Assembly: GCF_016097555.1 (NCBI RefSeq)
Contig: NC_054704.1
Span: forward strand, 77,278,638-77,342,637
Length of the DNA stretch: 64,000 nt
Reading direction: 5' to 3'
Origin: Gigantopelta aegis
Taxonomy: Eukaryota > Mollusca > Gastropoda > Neomphalida > Peltospiridae
A program made the position numbers and the translations under genes. Shown one piece after another: positions 47,601 to 62,600 of this stretch. The notes beneath the pieces are model-generated. The model was not told where the DNA came from. It worked only from the letters and a program-made list of their open reading frames with translations, and did not search any database. The number at the start of each line of letters is the position of its first letter. Positions within the stretch are counted from its first letter, which is position 1.

Positions 47601-50600
47601 GAAGCATGTAATCCATCTAAATTAGCAGCCTATACATGTAACATAATGTAATTTCACAATTCTACATGTAACTATAATATTATTTGTTAATGCTTCCACT
47701 GGCACCTGGTGTTTTGAGAATTCTTTTAATACAGTGTTGTTATTGTTTTGTGTTCTGCAGGGGGTAGATGGAAAGTATGGATAAGCACCAATGAGCTCTC
47801 AACTGCAGGGACTCTGGCCCAGGTTACCATCACAGTTTATGGTCAAAAAGGCAACTCAGGACCTTTGCCACTGGGATTTGCAACTGAAGAACATTTTCAA
47901 AGTGGAAACAATGATGAATTTGATGTAAGTATATTTAGATTAAATAAACACTTAAAGGTAGAGTAAACTCAAACAAGAGATTTATGTGTTGAAAAGATGC
48001 ATACCTGGACCACCAACACATACTGACACTTTAACAAATAAAAAACGCGTAATTTTAGAGTTAATAAAAAAACATGATTATTCCTGCTAACGGGGGGCAG
48101 CCATTTTGTTTCGGTTTTGTGACGTCTGGTGGTATAGCTTGGGGCGAAGTGACGTCAGCTCCGTCCATCTGCTCTATGCACAGTGTAAACAAACGCTCTA
48201 ATTTATGACAAGGCGCTTCGCTTTCATCAACCTGACTTGTAAAACAACATAAATAACTTGATAGTATAATAAACTATTTAACTAAATATATTTCAGTTTG
48301 CATCAATAGAACGAAATGGAGTTATAGTATTTTTCTTTTTTTAAAAATCCAAAGAAAACAAATGCATATTATTAAGCCTTTATTGGTATGCTATGTTCGA
48401 GCAAAAACGACCACTCACGATACCCAAGTGATAATTTTCTTTTCTTTGGGACTATGTAATTGGTCAGTTTTGTGATTTTAGATGGGAAAGTCTACTTAAT
48501 CAAGGGTTTTACAGAATTTCTTACAGTAATAAAGCAGACGGCTGGTCGATTACGATTAGAGGGGTGTCCGTACGGTTAACACAATACCCTGTGATCTTAA
48601 TAAAAGAGGCATGTCTTTTTAGTGTGTCTAGACACAGTGTCTGGGAACTGTCTGAATATACACCTGCCAATCAGGTACAACAGGTACAGGCCACGGAAAG
48701 AAAAGACCAATTAGCTAAGAATTTATGTACAAACCATAATACAGTTATTTCAACACTTTGACAATGGTGGTTTATTTTGTATTAAACATAAATATATAAT
48801 TGTTGCTGGCTTACTGGGATGACTTATTACAGAATATTGCGATGCATCCGCAAAAATCAGGTATGTTTTGTTTCTTCATTTCGAAGACTAATTCCTGACG
48901 TGACATGTTAGGTATTACGTAACCACCAGCTCGCCAGAGGGCGTATTCACTAGGATGATACAAAATGGCTGCGCCCGTTATATATAATAGCCGTCACATT
49001 TAACCATTTTATTAATTAACTATACGATTATACTTGTTGATATTAAGCAATAATGTGTATTATATATTGTTGAATATGCATACCAGGTCAAATGCCTTGA
49101 TTGTCCCTTCCTTTAACAGTGTTTATAAACAGATTCCTTAGCTGCAACTTTTATGTTGAGTTGGGATATTTATCAACGAAAACACGTTTTGGTGTGATCA
49201 TACTCCAGAGCTGAATATACTTATTATTACACCAGCAGTCATTCATAACAAGGAAAATATTTTCCATATTTTCTCAGTGGGAAATATTCTGCATTGGTCT
49301 AATGAACAATGCTATTGGATAATTTGATACTTACAAACCTTGTTGGTACTAAATATGATGTCATCATGATTTGGCAAACACACAAAATGATGTCATGTAG
49401 TTTAAAGTGTTTGTATTTACGGTTCTCTTTTTTTGGTGTTAAATTTGTAAAAAAATGGCGTTTTGCATTGCAGTTCATTATAGATTTTTCACCAGAATAA
49501 AGAGATTTTTGTTTTTGAAAATTATCAGTGTGTAAAGTGGTTTACGTCGTATCACCCTCTGCCTACCATTCTCATTATCTTAATATAAAACACTTTCCAA
49601 TTACTCCTATAGCAGTATATGATATAGGAGAACAATACTGCATTGAAAACATACAGAGATTTTTATAAAATGGAAATAAGTCAACTTTGTGCATTTTAGA
49701 TGATAAATTGTATATAAAAACTGTCAGGTTTTGGGTTTGTTTTCATGCAGATGTAAAGAAAACAAGGATTGAATAGGAATTAAACGTAACATTTGCAAAA
49801 TACTTAGGGTCTAAACAACTGAACAGGACTATAGTAGCTGTTGGCAAATATCACTTAAAAATGTATTACGGTATTTGTTATTGTAATTTGTATACATTCT
49901 GCAATTTATAACAATGAGGATTTGCCTTTTATCTTGAATTTACTTCTGTATATATATTCAGCTTTCAATTAGACAACATCTGTATGAGATCGATTTTAAT
50001 TAGCATCTAGACTAAATCATTATATACACAACTTGACAAATGGGACATTTGTTTACATCATTCCTTATTTTGAAGAAAACCTTAATATAATGTGAAATTC
50101 TTCATTTCTATACCATGACAACTATGTATTAGTTAAAAAATTCAATGATGACATATTTTAATACTTCAATTTAAGTATCAAGTAAATCTATGTTTAAAAA
50201 GAGGTTTATTTTGTTTTTGAAATTATTAATTCAATAAAAATTATAAAAACTAAAGTATATTCATGAGTTGATGTAGGGTTTTCTCAGGGAAGGCATGCAG
50301 CGTTTAAGAGGGGCAACTACATTATTTAGGGAGGGGTGCTACATTTAGAATGGGCACCTACAGTATTGAAAAGTACACTATTTTACATTATACATTAGAT
50401 ATGGCAATACTCTCCCAGAGTACCAAGTTGAAGAAGATATTAGTTGTACATGCCCCACCACTAAATTCAAATAATGCATTGTATTCAATTACTATTCAGT
50501 ATTCATGACTGGTTTTGTTGGTAATGATATGCTGATTCCATTAATTGTGTATAGTAGGTGCCATTACTAAAATGGGCATTCTCATTACGTGACTTTTCAC

Positions 50601-53600
50601 AAAAACTTGTAGTTAGTGACTTGTTGAGGTTATGTCATAAGATTCTGTGACGTCAAACAAAGCTCGTCTGTTTAACCATTTTGCAGGAAATATAAGTATA
50701 TACAAATTTTCAATGAAATATAGAAAATATGAATGTACATTTCATTTCCACTTATTTTCATGCTTATATCCAATTAAGGTCCAAGCATGCTGTTCTGGGC
50801 ACACACCTATCTATCTGTGCTGTCTATCCAGGACAGTGGGTTAGTTGTTAGTGGTTAGTAGTTAGTGAGAAAGAAGAGGGTGTAGTGGTCTTATACCTAC
50901 CCATTGATTCATTAAAACTTGCTCTGGGTAGGAGCCGGTACTGGGGTGCGAACCCAGTACCTATCAGCCTTATGTCCGATGGCTTAACCACAACACCACC
51001 GAGGCCAAATGTCCAAAATGTTCTGATGGTATTATGAAATAAAACAATTATTAACTGGTCATAGTTTAAACAATAACAGGTTTTGTGGACCCATGAAATC
51101 TAAACATTTTGACATAAAGTTAGATATTATCACAGTACAATTTGATTGTAATGCTACAAGTTAGAGCAACAAGTCAAACTTTGAGAATGCCCCATGACAC
51201 TTATTTTCTAATATGTTGTAATTTGTATAAGCTTGTATAAATTTGTAGTCTTATTAAAACACACATTACGTATTCCTGCACAAGCAATTATAGATTTAAG
51301 AAAATGTACCACATTTCATTATTTCCTCAAGTTTCGGTCTTCCAAACACCGCCATCTTTTTCGTCCATCTCAACCACGGCGTTTGCTGAGAAAAATCTCG
51401 GAGATTCCAAGCAACAGGACGCCGCCACGTCATAGAGATTATTTTCGTTTGGTGTGCTGTGTTGGTTGTAATAATGACAGAAATGGCTGTAGGGCCTGTA
51501 CATTGGGCATCGAACACAGTGCTGTGTATCATCTTTGTTTACCATGCCATATTGGAGGTTTAGGATCTACATAAACAGTCCTTCATATTTGAAAATATCA
51601 GGCGAGTGATAAACTACTCTCCCCATAAGCCCCAGGCGAGAGTGATTTGCAAAAAATATAGGAAAGATCTTGAGTAAAGCTTGCACATATTGACATGAAG
51701 AAGTTGTGAATAGCACACATTGAACGAAGGGCGGGACGTAGCTCTGTGGTACAGTGTTCGCTCGATGCGTGGTCAGTGTGGGATCGGTCCCCGTCGGTGG
51801 GCCCATTGGGCTATTTCTCGTTCCAGCCAGTGCACCATGACTGGTATATCAAAGGCCGTGGTATGTACTAACCCTGTCTGTGGGATGCCATATAACCGTA
51901 AATAAAATGTGTTGAGTGCATCATTAAATAAAACATGTCTTTCTTTCTTTCTTTACATTGACAATTTCAGAAGCAATGTAATTATAGTAGTATTCAAAGC
52001 ACCTTCTGTTTAAATAGTCAGTGGGAGGTGCACTGTAGCCATGTTTTTAGGTGAACGATAAAATACGCTTCAGAGATAAAATTAGGGTGCGCTTAGGCAT
52101 GCAAGTGTGATCGCGCACCTCGGATGTGAAGGACTGCATATAGTGTCTTACGTAACCAGTTATGGAAAATGTGTGAAAAGTCAATGCCACTCAAAATTTA
52201 TATAGTTATAGACATACAAGTGTATTTTGCTAGAACAAGATCAGTCGATATAGATCACTTTAAATTTGTGGCTTTTTTACTGATTATGTTCAAAAATGAT
52301 TATTTTGTTTTGTCCTGTTGTTCATATTTTGTGACAGCCGGAATTGCTATGTGTATGCAGTAGGTTGCATGCACCTTCAAGTTTATATTTTCATTATTTA
52401 ACCACTAAAAAACTAAATATTTTAAAATAGTTATATAAAATGCTGTTACCAAATCTACTGCATCAGAGCTCCATTCACAAAAATATTCCTTATAAAATCA
52501 ACATTTTTATGTACTGCTCGAGGGTGTTACCAATAGATTAGCAACTTAGCAATCTTTTATTCATACTTTTTTATTTAAATACTGGAGAACAATGTGATTG
52601 AAAATTATTAATATAGTATTTTTTAAAAAGTATTTTCTATTATTATTCGTACATGTTTCTTACACATTTGTGTAAGAGATGACCCATTGTATAGAATAAT
52701 ATCGCCTTCAATAGAGATCACATCTGAGCTTGTGATTAGCTGTTACGAGGTCATGACCTAGTCACTACAACTATACCATCCAATAAAATAAGAAATTGAT
52801 TGTTCTGTGATATCGAAGTTAATCTGAAAGTGATTAATTTGTGATGTATAAGACTAAGTTAACTGCTGTGCAAGTGCCGAAAAAAAAAAAGAAGTTGGAA
52901 AAGACTTAAATTTATTTTAAACATAGTATTTGAGGCTGTATAAGAAATAGAATGTTTGTGTCTCTTAGATGTCTACCATTTATCTTACAACTTCTTGTTT
53001 AAAAACTTAACAAACTTGCTTTCATGCATTAGATAGGCTTTAAAAAAAAAATACAACTCATTGTAATATAATTGGTATCCAACGGCCACTCATGTTAGTA
53101 TTCTGTATTTGTAATATGTCAATTCAATTACCGTCACCAATTTAAGAGGAGAAAAAACTATTATTTACTCCCAACTGCATGGTTTCAATAGAATATTCTG
53201 CACTTGTTATCAATTAATAATGTTATAGATCTAAGGAAGTATGGCAACAAACTGTTAATACGTCGTTAAGTTAAATTATCTGTAACATGTCATGACTAAT
53301 GTATGACCTCCAACATGGCAGCTAGCAATTGACAGCATGGGCGTATTGCACAGGTTCTGCATACATATCAGTCTTGTATATAACTAATAATCATTCACCA
53401 TTCACACATTTATATTGCAACACTGTATTTAAACATGCACACATGGCTGATTATACATAATGTGGACTAGCATTCACAAGTGTGTATCAGTTAACACCTG
53501 TAGAGATTCAATCTAAGACAACTTCATTCTAGTTGTAAATTGTTTTGTACCTGTATGTCTCTGCTGTGAATTTTGTGAGTTGGGAGGGATATAAATATCA

Positions 53601-56600
53601 TATTACCGTAGTTTTTATACTGAACAGGGTATATTTTGATTTAAAATTTTTGATTAGCAACCATTGTTAATTGATTGAAAATGGATTAACAACTACTATT
53701 TAATATTTAGAATTATGTAGCGATATTTGAATCTTGCATCTATATATATATATTTATATATAGCGAATCATGATGCATTTCTGAACAAAATGTTTCCCGC
53801 TAAAATGCCTCTAATAATTTCAAATCAACTCATGTACTTAAAACTTGGTGGGTTTGCATGCACATTTTAACAGTTGTTAAGACATGTACGAAAATAAACT
53901 TGCTGCATAATATTTAATGTATCTACAGTATTCTTCTTGGTGTTTAACATCCAATAGCCAATGATTAATCAGTCAGTGTGCTCTAGTGGTGTCATTAAAC
54001 AAAACAGTCTTCTTCTTTTTGGTGCATTTTGAGAACAGTTCCCTTTCTTTCAAAAACTTTAGGAAAACGGACATGAAACTAAAAGAAAATGTACTCTTTA
54101 AATTTACAAATAAAGTATTCTAAAGTTTTGTGAAAACTAAATTATATACAAACTAGGCAGATAATTCAAGGCAGTTCCAGTATGTGGTATCTTGTTGAAC
54201 TTGGATTTGACAGTGTAGAAAATATATTACTGTTTCAAGTAGGGTACATTCCTATTCCATGTATTTGCTTAGGTTTTAAGAGATAACAATAAATTATAGT
54301 TCTGACAATTTAAGTACGTTTCAAGTATATCTACATAAACTCATTTACGACTAGCATATTGGCGTTATGAAAATTTGCAGGCCTTTCTAACTTGTCATGG
54401 ATATTTTTTAATTCATAAACATACTCAAATACATAATGCACTTACACATGTAGATGTATTAATGAATTAAATATTTTGTTAAACAGTTAAATGCTATTGT
54501 TAGGTTTTCAAACTAATTGTTGATACCTTTGATGTCCTTTAATAATTTAGTCAAATAAAAATTCTGATTGTGAAAGAAATAAATGTCTGTTCAACTCTTT
54601 AACAAGATCTTATTTTTATTTTCTTAAATTTGTTTTATTTGTAATGTCAGGTACATATTATAAATTTGATATTATGGAGAATCATGATAGTTGAATACAC
54701 ATTGTGGTTCATTTTGCAGTGTTGTTGCCCTGTTCACACACATTTTTCACAATTGGTACAAACTACACAGAGAATAGTAAACAAGTTACCAGTTATTGTC
54801 AAATTTATGTCCCAAGTGAAGTAATTTTCAGTTGTTGTGAGCTTTACTGATTGACAAGTGAAAATTATTACATAAGAGGCATAAACTTGTTAATATTTGG
54901 TACCAAGTTTATTGTTCTATTTATCACACATACTTTTCATAGTTTTCTGTTACAGTTATCTTTTTGTTTATATATTCATGTGGAAATCATTATATATACA
55001 CACTATTTATAATAGTTAGCTTATAGAGAGATTGATTGATTGATTGATTGATCTTTTTAACAAACAAAATATCAGCTTAATTGACTGTCAAAAAAAGTAT
55101 GTATGTTATTAAAACATTTTTCTTAAAATTTGTAAAAATTATTAGTTGCCTACTACATGTAATATGAATCGTACAAGCCAAAGTAACCTGTTCATTTTTT
55201 ATTTTAGTATGTGAAATGCGATGAATGTTTAAAATTTTGTTTATTAGTATGTAAAAATTATTCATGTGTATGTATTTCTTGAAAATTAGAATTCATTCCT
55301 TATTTGTTTTTGAGCAAGCTATTGTATTACATTCATTTGTCTGCTTTCCTACATTTGCATTTTGTGATCACAAGTGCATTGTGTTTAGTTGCTACATGGC
55401 CTGCCAGTAGGCAGTTGTGGCTAAACAGAATGGTCGAGTGGTATGATTTGTTCCAGTAATCTTGAAGGACATGTTGCTATCATAAACTGTTCATTGTTGC
55501 TAAACACACACGCCGCACCACTTGCCAACCAAAGGCATTCACGCAAACCAACATAAGCATATCTGTAAGGAATGCTTGACATCGTAGGCAAGCCTTTTGA
55601 AAAACACACAATGCATTCTTTTTGATACTTTTTCTTTCGTGCTTTGTGTCAACTTTAATATATACTGTTAGTGATTATGATCTATAGGATTTCATAGCAT
55701 ATCATGGTGTTGATTGGCTGTCATAAATTTATCTTAAAAATAGAAAATGTTGAGATTCACAGCCAGCTGTCAATGAAATAAATATTTCACTTTCAAAGAA
55801 ATTCAGTGTATGTTTATGCAAATCTGGGCTTTTACAGGGTAGTTATTTTTCTTTTTGTGAAAGAGTACATGACATTTGACCCTTTATTGCATATAAGAAA
55901 ATGACTAACATGCATGCCATAATATTTCATATATCGATATAGGGAAGATGATGGGTTAACCTTTTTTTTTTTCTTTTTTTTTGTGAGTTCCAAAAATCAT
56001 GAGGCACACGTTGACTTCTCAAGGGGACTAGTTTACTTAGTAATTCACTGAAAATTTACCTGTACATACATTTTAATTCTATGCTATCTGATGCAACACT
56101 GTATAAAATTAACTGTACTTTGTTTTGCTAATATACAGCTATATGGAAATATTAACATGTCTGGTAAGATACATATTAGTGGTATGTTTTGCATGACCAT
56201 TCACTATTCTGTATTATTTCACCTAATTTACATTTCTGTTGTTAAATAAATTAATGATGGATCTTTATATACTCCCCTCCCCACAAAGCCTCCAATCCTA
56301 CCACCACCTCCCTCATTTCTTGAATATATTAAAAAAGAAAGAAAAAATACATGTCTTTGATTTTAGAACAGTACTTTACTTTAACAGTAAAAATATTGAG
56401 GATAAGAATACTGTATCTCACTGGCAACTGTCCATATGAACAATCACCCTCAGTAAACCAGTTGTTTTTCTATTCCAACCACTACCCCATGACTGGTATA
56501 TGAAAGATCATATGTGCTGTCCTGTATGGCAAGATACATCTATAGAAAAGATCCGTTTACGCTGAAGCCCATAAAATATTAGCAATATGGCGAATTTGCT

Positions 56601-59600
56601 AAGAAAATTCGTTAGCCAAATTATTCATGTTTATTTAGCCAAATGGTGGTACACCCGATGATTTTTGAATTAGCTTTTTAGCTAATTAGTCATGAAGTAT
56701 ATTTGGCAAACAACAGCTTAGACCCCGCCCAAGTGCGACTATTTGGTAGGAGCAGTCTAATTATACAGCAGCAGGTTTCTCTTCGTACTCTAGATCAAGA
56801 GTTTTAATTAACATATAATAGAAAGCTAATAGCTATAGTGTAAAACGTGCTGGGATGTCCATAAAAATATATTTATCTCCTTTCAAAATATTGACAAGTT
56901 GCACAGTTTTCATTTGTCAGTACAGTTTTATTTAATTACCTGATGAAGAAATCTTTCTCTTCCATGCTGATGTCATGACGTTAGTTTGGTGACGTCATCG
57001 CTTTCCTTGACTGTCAAGTCTCTCATTAAACAGTGAATGTTTAGATAAATAAATTTAGCTCCACCAATGTTCAGTTTTTGTTGAAATCGTTTAAGCAATT
57101 TGTTCTTCAGACAAATGCTTGACCAACCATAGTGAATACACTTGTTTTGTCATGTAAGAAGTTTAAAGCTTGAGCAAATTGTTCTTGTTAACAATTAAAC
57201 ATGCTCTAAACTAATTTCTTTGTAGTTCATTCACTTCCCACTAGAACCATCAGTTCATTATGAATGTGACCTATCTTGCTTACATTTGATTTGTAAACCT
57301 AAAGATAGCTTTTGATGTCATTGCTTTTCTTTCATAATGTCATCAGTTTCCTCTTTTATATTATATAGTTTGTGTCATGTAAGAAGTTTAAAGTTTAAGT
57401 TTCTAAACTATTTACACTATGGGTAATAAATACAATAACCCACTTGCTACTCGGAATTAGGATTATCTGTCCCTCGTGAAATTAATGTTGTCGGTCATTT
57501 GCTAAAGCTTGTGACTGACATTAATTTCACTCTGGACAGAGAATCCGTAATTCCTCATAACTCGTTAGTTATTGTCTACATATGTTCATTTAAAATTAAT
57601 AAACAATGCCAACTTTTTTTTAATTGGCACAAGATCACATATTCACTGAGTTTATTTTGATCACCCTGATTGAGACAGATTATTCATGTTTTAAATAACA
57701 ATATTTCAAAATGAAATACTGGGGTATATATCTTCATACCCTAACATACTATTGTCTCCATCAGTTGTCCTTTTTTTTCTTCTTTTTTTACATGTTAGAT
57801 TTAATATTGGTGGTCAACATAATTATCATAGTCATTTCTTAATCGAGATTATTATAACAAATTGTTCTCATTGCTGTTAAAATCTCAAGGCTCAAACTTA
57901 AGAATTTGTTACCTATGGCAATTTTCAAATGTTTTTTGCTGTTCGCAAAATGCTCACCTATGGTATGTTTGAAATGTTTTGACAATTTTTAGCCTGCATA
58001 CAGAAATGTTAAACCAGTAACTTTTGCAACAAATATAAAAAAAACCCCAAAATTGTCTCTTTAACCAATGGCAAGTTTCTGTTGCCCAGCGACAAAAAAA
58101 AAGAGACCATCTGTAAAACCCCTGATCTACATATATGGCAAAACTACAGCAATTGTCATTGGTGCCATGGTTATTAGTTTCAAGCCATGAAATCTAATCA
58201 CTCATTTCAGCACTGCAGATTTCATGGTGGTAATTATTGGTCATCATGAATTAAGATTTCTGCTATGAACAGACAATAAGGCTTTGTTTTGCAAGAGTCT
58301 TTGTTTCGATACTATTTATTGCACACAGATGTAATATGGTCACATCCATGTGTTCTACGTAAATACATGTGTTTGTACATGTATATAAAAACTTTTAAGA
58401 CAAACACAGATAAAAGCTTGCAAATTATACTAGCAATGCTAAAAATGGAAGCCTTGCATAATTTACAAATGGTTAGTATATATCATTGCAGTATCTTACC
58501 TTGATTACTTTTACTTTGGATAACTCATACTTAGAATTTAGTTTGGCTGTATTCATGACATTGTTACAATAATATAATTTGACCACTGATAATGACATCA
58601 AATTATAAACTGTAACTTGGTACACATAATGTTTAATGCAATATAGTTTGGTGAAAGTACACAACATGTTGTATGATAACCTTGGTTGTTTATGACATTA
58701 CAAAACCAAACTAAAGTTTTACATTCTACAATTAATAATTATTTACTATATTTGCTACAGAAAATTATATTGTATGGTTTGATATTATTTTTCTTGTTTT
58801 GATGGTCATAGAATCTTAATTTCATACATTTTAAACTGTGATTCACTTGCAGTAAATTCCATTTTTTTTTCCTTTCCAGATAAATGTCGGCAATATTGGT
58901 GAGATCACCAAGATTCGTATTGCTCATGACAATACTGGTGACTTCCCTGGCTGGCTCTGTGATGAGGTAATGACATATGCATGTGATGTTAAGTTCTACA
59001 ACCCTATGTTAACTCTTTCCTAAAAAGAGAGACCTTCCCTACCACTTGCAAAATTATTAAAAATATTCTGGGTGGACTTCAGTGATTTTAAATTTGAGTA
59101 TGATGATGCTTGTGAACGAAAAGAAAAAGAGATATGATAGTGGAGAGGTGGGATTTAGCTTAGTTGGTTAAACGCTCACCTGGGGTGCTTGCATCACAGG
59201 ATCAAACCACCCCTGTGGATCCATTCAAATGACTGGATTTTTTCTTGTTTCAACCAGTGTATCACGGCTGGTCAAAAGCAGTTGTCTGTGCTTTTCTGTC
59301 TGTGGGAAACTGCACATAAAAAATCCTTTGCTACTAATGGAACAATGGTAGTGGGTTTCATTTCTAAGACTCTATGTCAGAGTTACCAAATGTTTGACAT
59401 CCAATACCTGATGATTAATTAATCAATTTGCTCTAGTGGTGTCATTAAACAAAATAAACTTTTTTTTGCTGCCGGCAGCTTGCAAAATGTTAATGCTTGA
59501 CCACTTACATGTGATTCTGCTAAATTTGGAAACTGCATGTGTAGCAGCTGTAGGTTTCCTCTTTCATGTGGTCTCTTGACCAAGTGTCATAGGAAGTGTA

Positions 59601-62600
59601 TGTTGACACCAAATAGCCACTGACACCATATAACCGTAAATAAAATGTGTTCAGTGCATCGTTAAATAAAACATTTCCTTCCTTCCTTCCAAATAGCCAT
59701 GGTTTAAAATATGTTGAGATGTTGTGGAACATTCCCATTCTTTCCCTTGACGACTACGTACAATATTTAGCTTGGTGTTGTTTTCAGGTGAGAATGAAGG
59801 ACATGGACACAGGAGAGGAGCTGGTGTTTCCCTGTAAGCGCTGGCTGTCTCGGGATGAAGACGATCATGAGATATGTCGGGAACTTCCTGTCATCAGGAG
59901 AGGGGAGCCAACCCTTCCAGGTATTTACATGATCAAAAGTTATTTTATTCTAATTAACATTACATATTAGGCCTACCTATTAGTGTTAAAGTTTATTTGA
60001 TAGTTGAAATTTTATAGAATTTGTCTACCATACTCAAAGAAAATTGATATTTCTTTATTTCGTTAATTGCATTCTGAGTCATTGGCAATATGTTTTTTTT
60101 TTCTTTCACAAGATACACCAATAGGTCTTCAGTCTGTTGGATAAAATGAGCAGTTTTTTTCCAGTTCTCTATCACCATAGGGCTTGCTGTGTAGGGGGAG
60201 TCTCGATGGGTCATGCATATTTTCCTTGTTTACTTTCTAGTTTTGAAGTATGAAGTGACTACAACTACAGGGGATGTGTGGAATGGTGGTACTAATGCCA
60301 ATGTTTACCTCACGGTATATGGTGACCGTGGTGATACAGGTGTCCGGCAGCTGTACACCACCAGCAAGAAAAACACCTTTAAGAAAGGACAGGTGAGGCA
60401 TTTCCTTTAAAACTGACTCAGTAGTGTACATTCCGTATCAGTTTAATTGTAATCAGCAAGTCAAATAATATGTTAATATTATAGTATTTATTATTTATAT
60501 TAATCTACTACATTTTACAGTACTAAAAGAAACCACAAGAGGAATTAATAACAACTTTAAGTTTAAAAAATATTGTCTAGAGAAACTTTTATATACCAGT
60601 GATGGATCACTGGTTGGAATGTGAAAATCCCTCATTGAGTCCACCATATGGAATCAGTCCTGAAATCCATTGTTAGCTGGTGAGCCACTAAGCTACATCC
60701 GCCCTCCTCTTAATATCTAATTTGTAGCCACTGATGCATCCTTAATATAATGTACTTGCATATATATGGCATGTTAAAACTAATTTTTTAAACCATTTTG
60801 TTTTAAGTTTTCTTTTTTAATATTTATTAATATTTAATTTTAGACTGACACCTTCCATGTGGAGGCAGTGACTTTAGGTCGTCTTAAAAGAGTCATCATT
60901 GGGCATGATGGCACTCAGCCAGGTAACAATATATGAAGATTTATACTTGAAACAATTCCTGCTTGGTAATGTGTTTTTTTTCACCGACTAAGAGGAAAAT
61001 ATTAGTGCCAAGTTAGCACTAAAGGTAAATAATGCTTTGGCAGGTGTTTTAAATAAGATAAAATGCCAAAACAGTCATGTATCTTTATACCAGACATTTT
61101 CGAACAACAGTTTCATTTTATGATAAATCATTTTGTAGGTGGAAGTTACAGCATTTATAAGGATGTTAGTAAAATTGGCTAGCTATATTCACATACAATA
61201 GGATACCAAATCAGTTTAAAATATGTACTACTATATTTTTGTACTGGGTCAAACTCTGGCATTTAATTTTACTACAAGTAATTAATAAATTAATAAATTG
61301 TTGACAAAACAAATGTGATTTAAAAACATGAATTTTTTTTTTTTATCTAATGGTCTTTGTTAAGATATTTTGTTGTAGAATGTGTTCCCATGTTTTTTTT
61401 TACATCAATATTTTTGTAGGTGATGGTTGGTATTTAGAGAAAATAACTGTCCAGGAACCAGGTGCTAAACCACATGAAGTGTACAACTTTTATTGTGGCA
61501 GGTGGGTTACATATATCTATTTTCATCATTGCTTTGTGTTTCGTATTCATACTGTTAATTTTATTCAGCCAATCACACCAATGCATTTTTAAATAATCCA
61601 CTTTTAAAAAACCCCAGTGTTATCCACATGGTTCAAAATAAATAGCTTAAAGCACATACATTCATGTAGGAGCTATGATTTATAAAGCTTTCATACATGA
61701 CTTTGACTGTGATTATTTCGCAGCATTACAAAAGACGTTCATTGTATGAATGATCATGGTTAAATGTTAACCTACCTGTAGAAGGTAATATTATAATGAT
61801 ACAACAGATTTGTATTTCCTGAGTTTCCTCAGTTTATTTCCATCACATTTTGTTGTTTCATCGTGATATCACTCATACCACATACCATTATGTTGTATTG
61901 CATGGTTGTTAAACTGACTCGGGCATTGCAGTAAGCAATGTCTGGTAACCCATGTACAGGTTATTATAAAATATAGACTATTGTATTTCCATTATTATTA
62001 TAATTATAAATAGCTAAACAGACACACTGATACTTTTTGTTATTTAAATAACACTCAATTGATCAAAATTTAAGTGGTATATTTTTAGTTTAATAGGATT
62101 TTGTAAAGAACGAAATACTTTCCGTTCTCGACTTTCTTGACATATGCTAACCTCCTGGTAACTTTAACAGCCATTCTTGACTTATTTTGATATCTGTGAC
62201 TGTGTGTTACAGGTGGTTGGATGAAGGAGAGGATGATGGGAAAATTGTTCGGGAGCTGCGAGTTCAGGAAGAATATGTTGAGGACATTATGGAAAAGAGA
62301 AATGTAAGAAATTACTATTTTGAAAATAATCTGTTAACTTTTAACACAAGATATGATAAGATAAGGTAAAGATTTAACATACTAATCAGAGTGAGCTCTT
62401 TTTAAGCATTCCTATTGTGGCTGTTACTCAGATGAACGAACCAGGTATCTTTTTAAAACAAGTGCAAATAAGACAATCCACAATTTAAATGTTTTACCAT
62501 TGATAATTTTAATTTTGTGTAAAACATTAAACATATTTTCAGTGTATCTTTTTTTTTCTGTATATATAATTGTTTACTGTTTATTATATTTACTATTGTT

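Larger units (their letters stand above)
49117..58879. other. Main part of the 10.96 kb intron inside PLAT domain 1
   Basis: Mostly AT-rich sequence with a family C SINE (50740-51005), a short GC-richer ORF (51233-51574), a family A SINE (51729-51958), SINE fragments (53935-54012, 56455-56570), a MITE (57430-57579), repeat E copy 2 (57897-58120) and a GATT microsatellite (about 55027-55053). No further exon with PLAT or doublecortin character was seen. Confidence 0.65.

Noticed and set aside
55421-55609. Minus-strand ORF of 62 codons in the large intron
   Set aside because: No recognisable domain, splice context or repeat match; expected by chance at this length.
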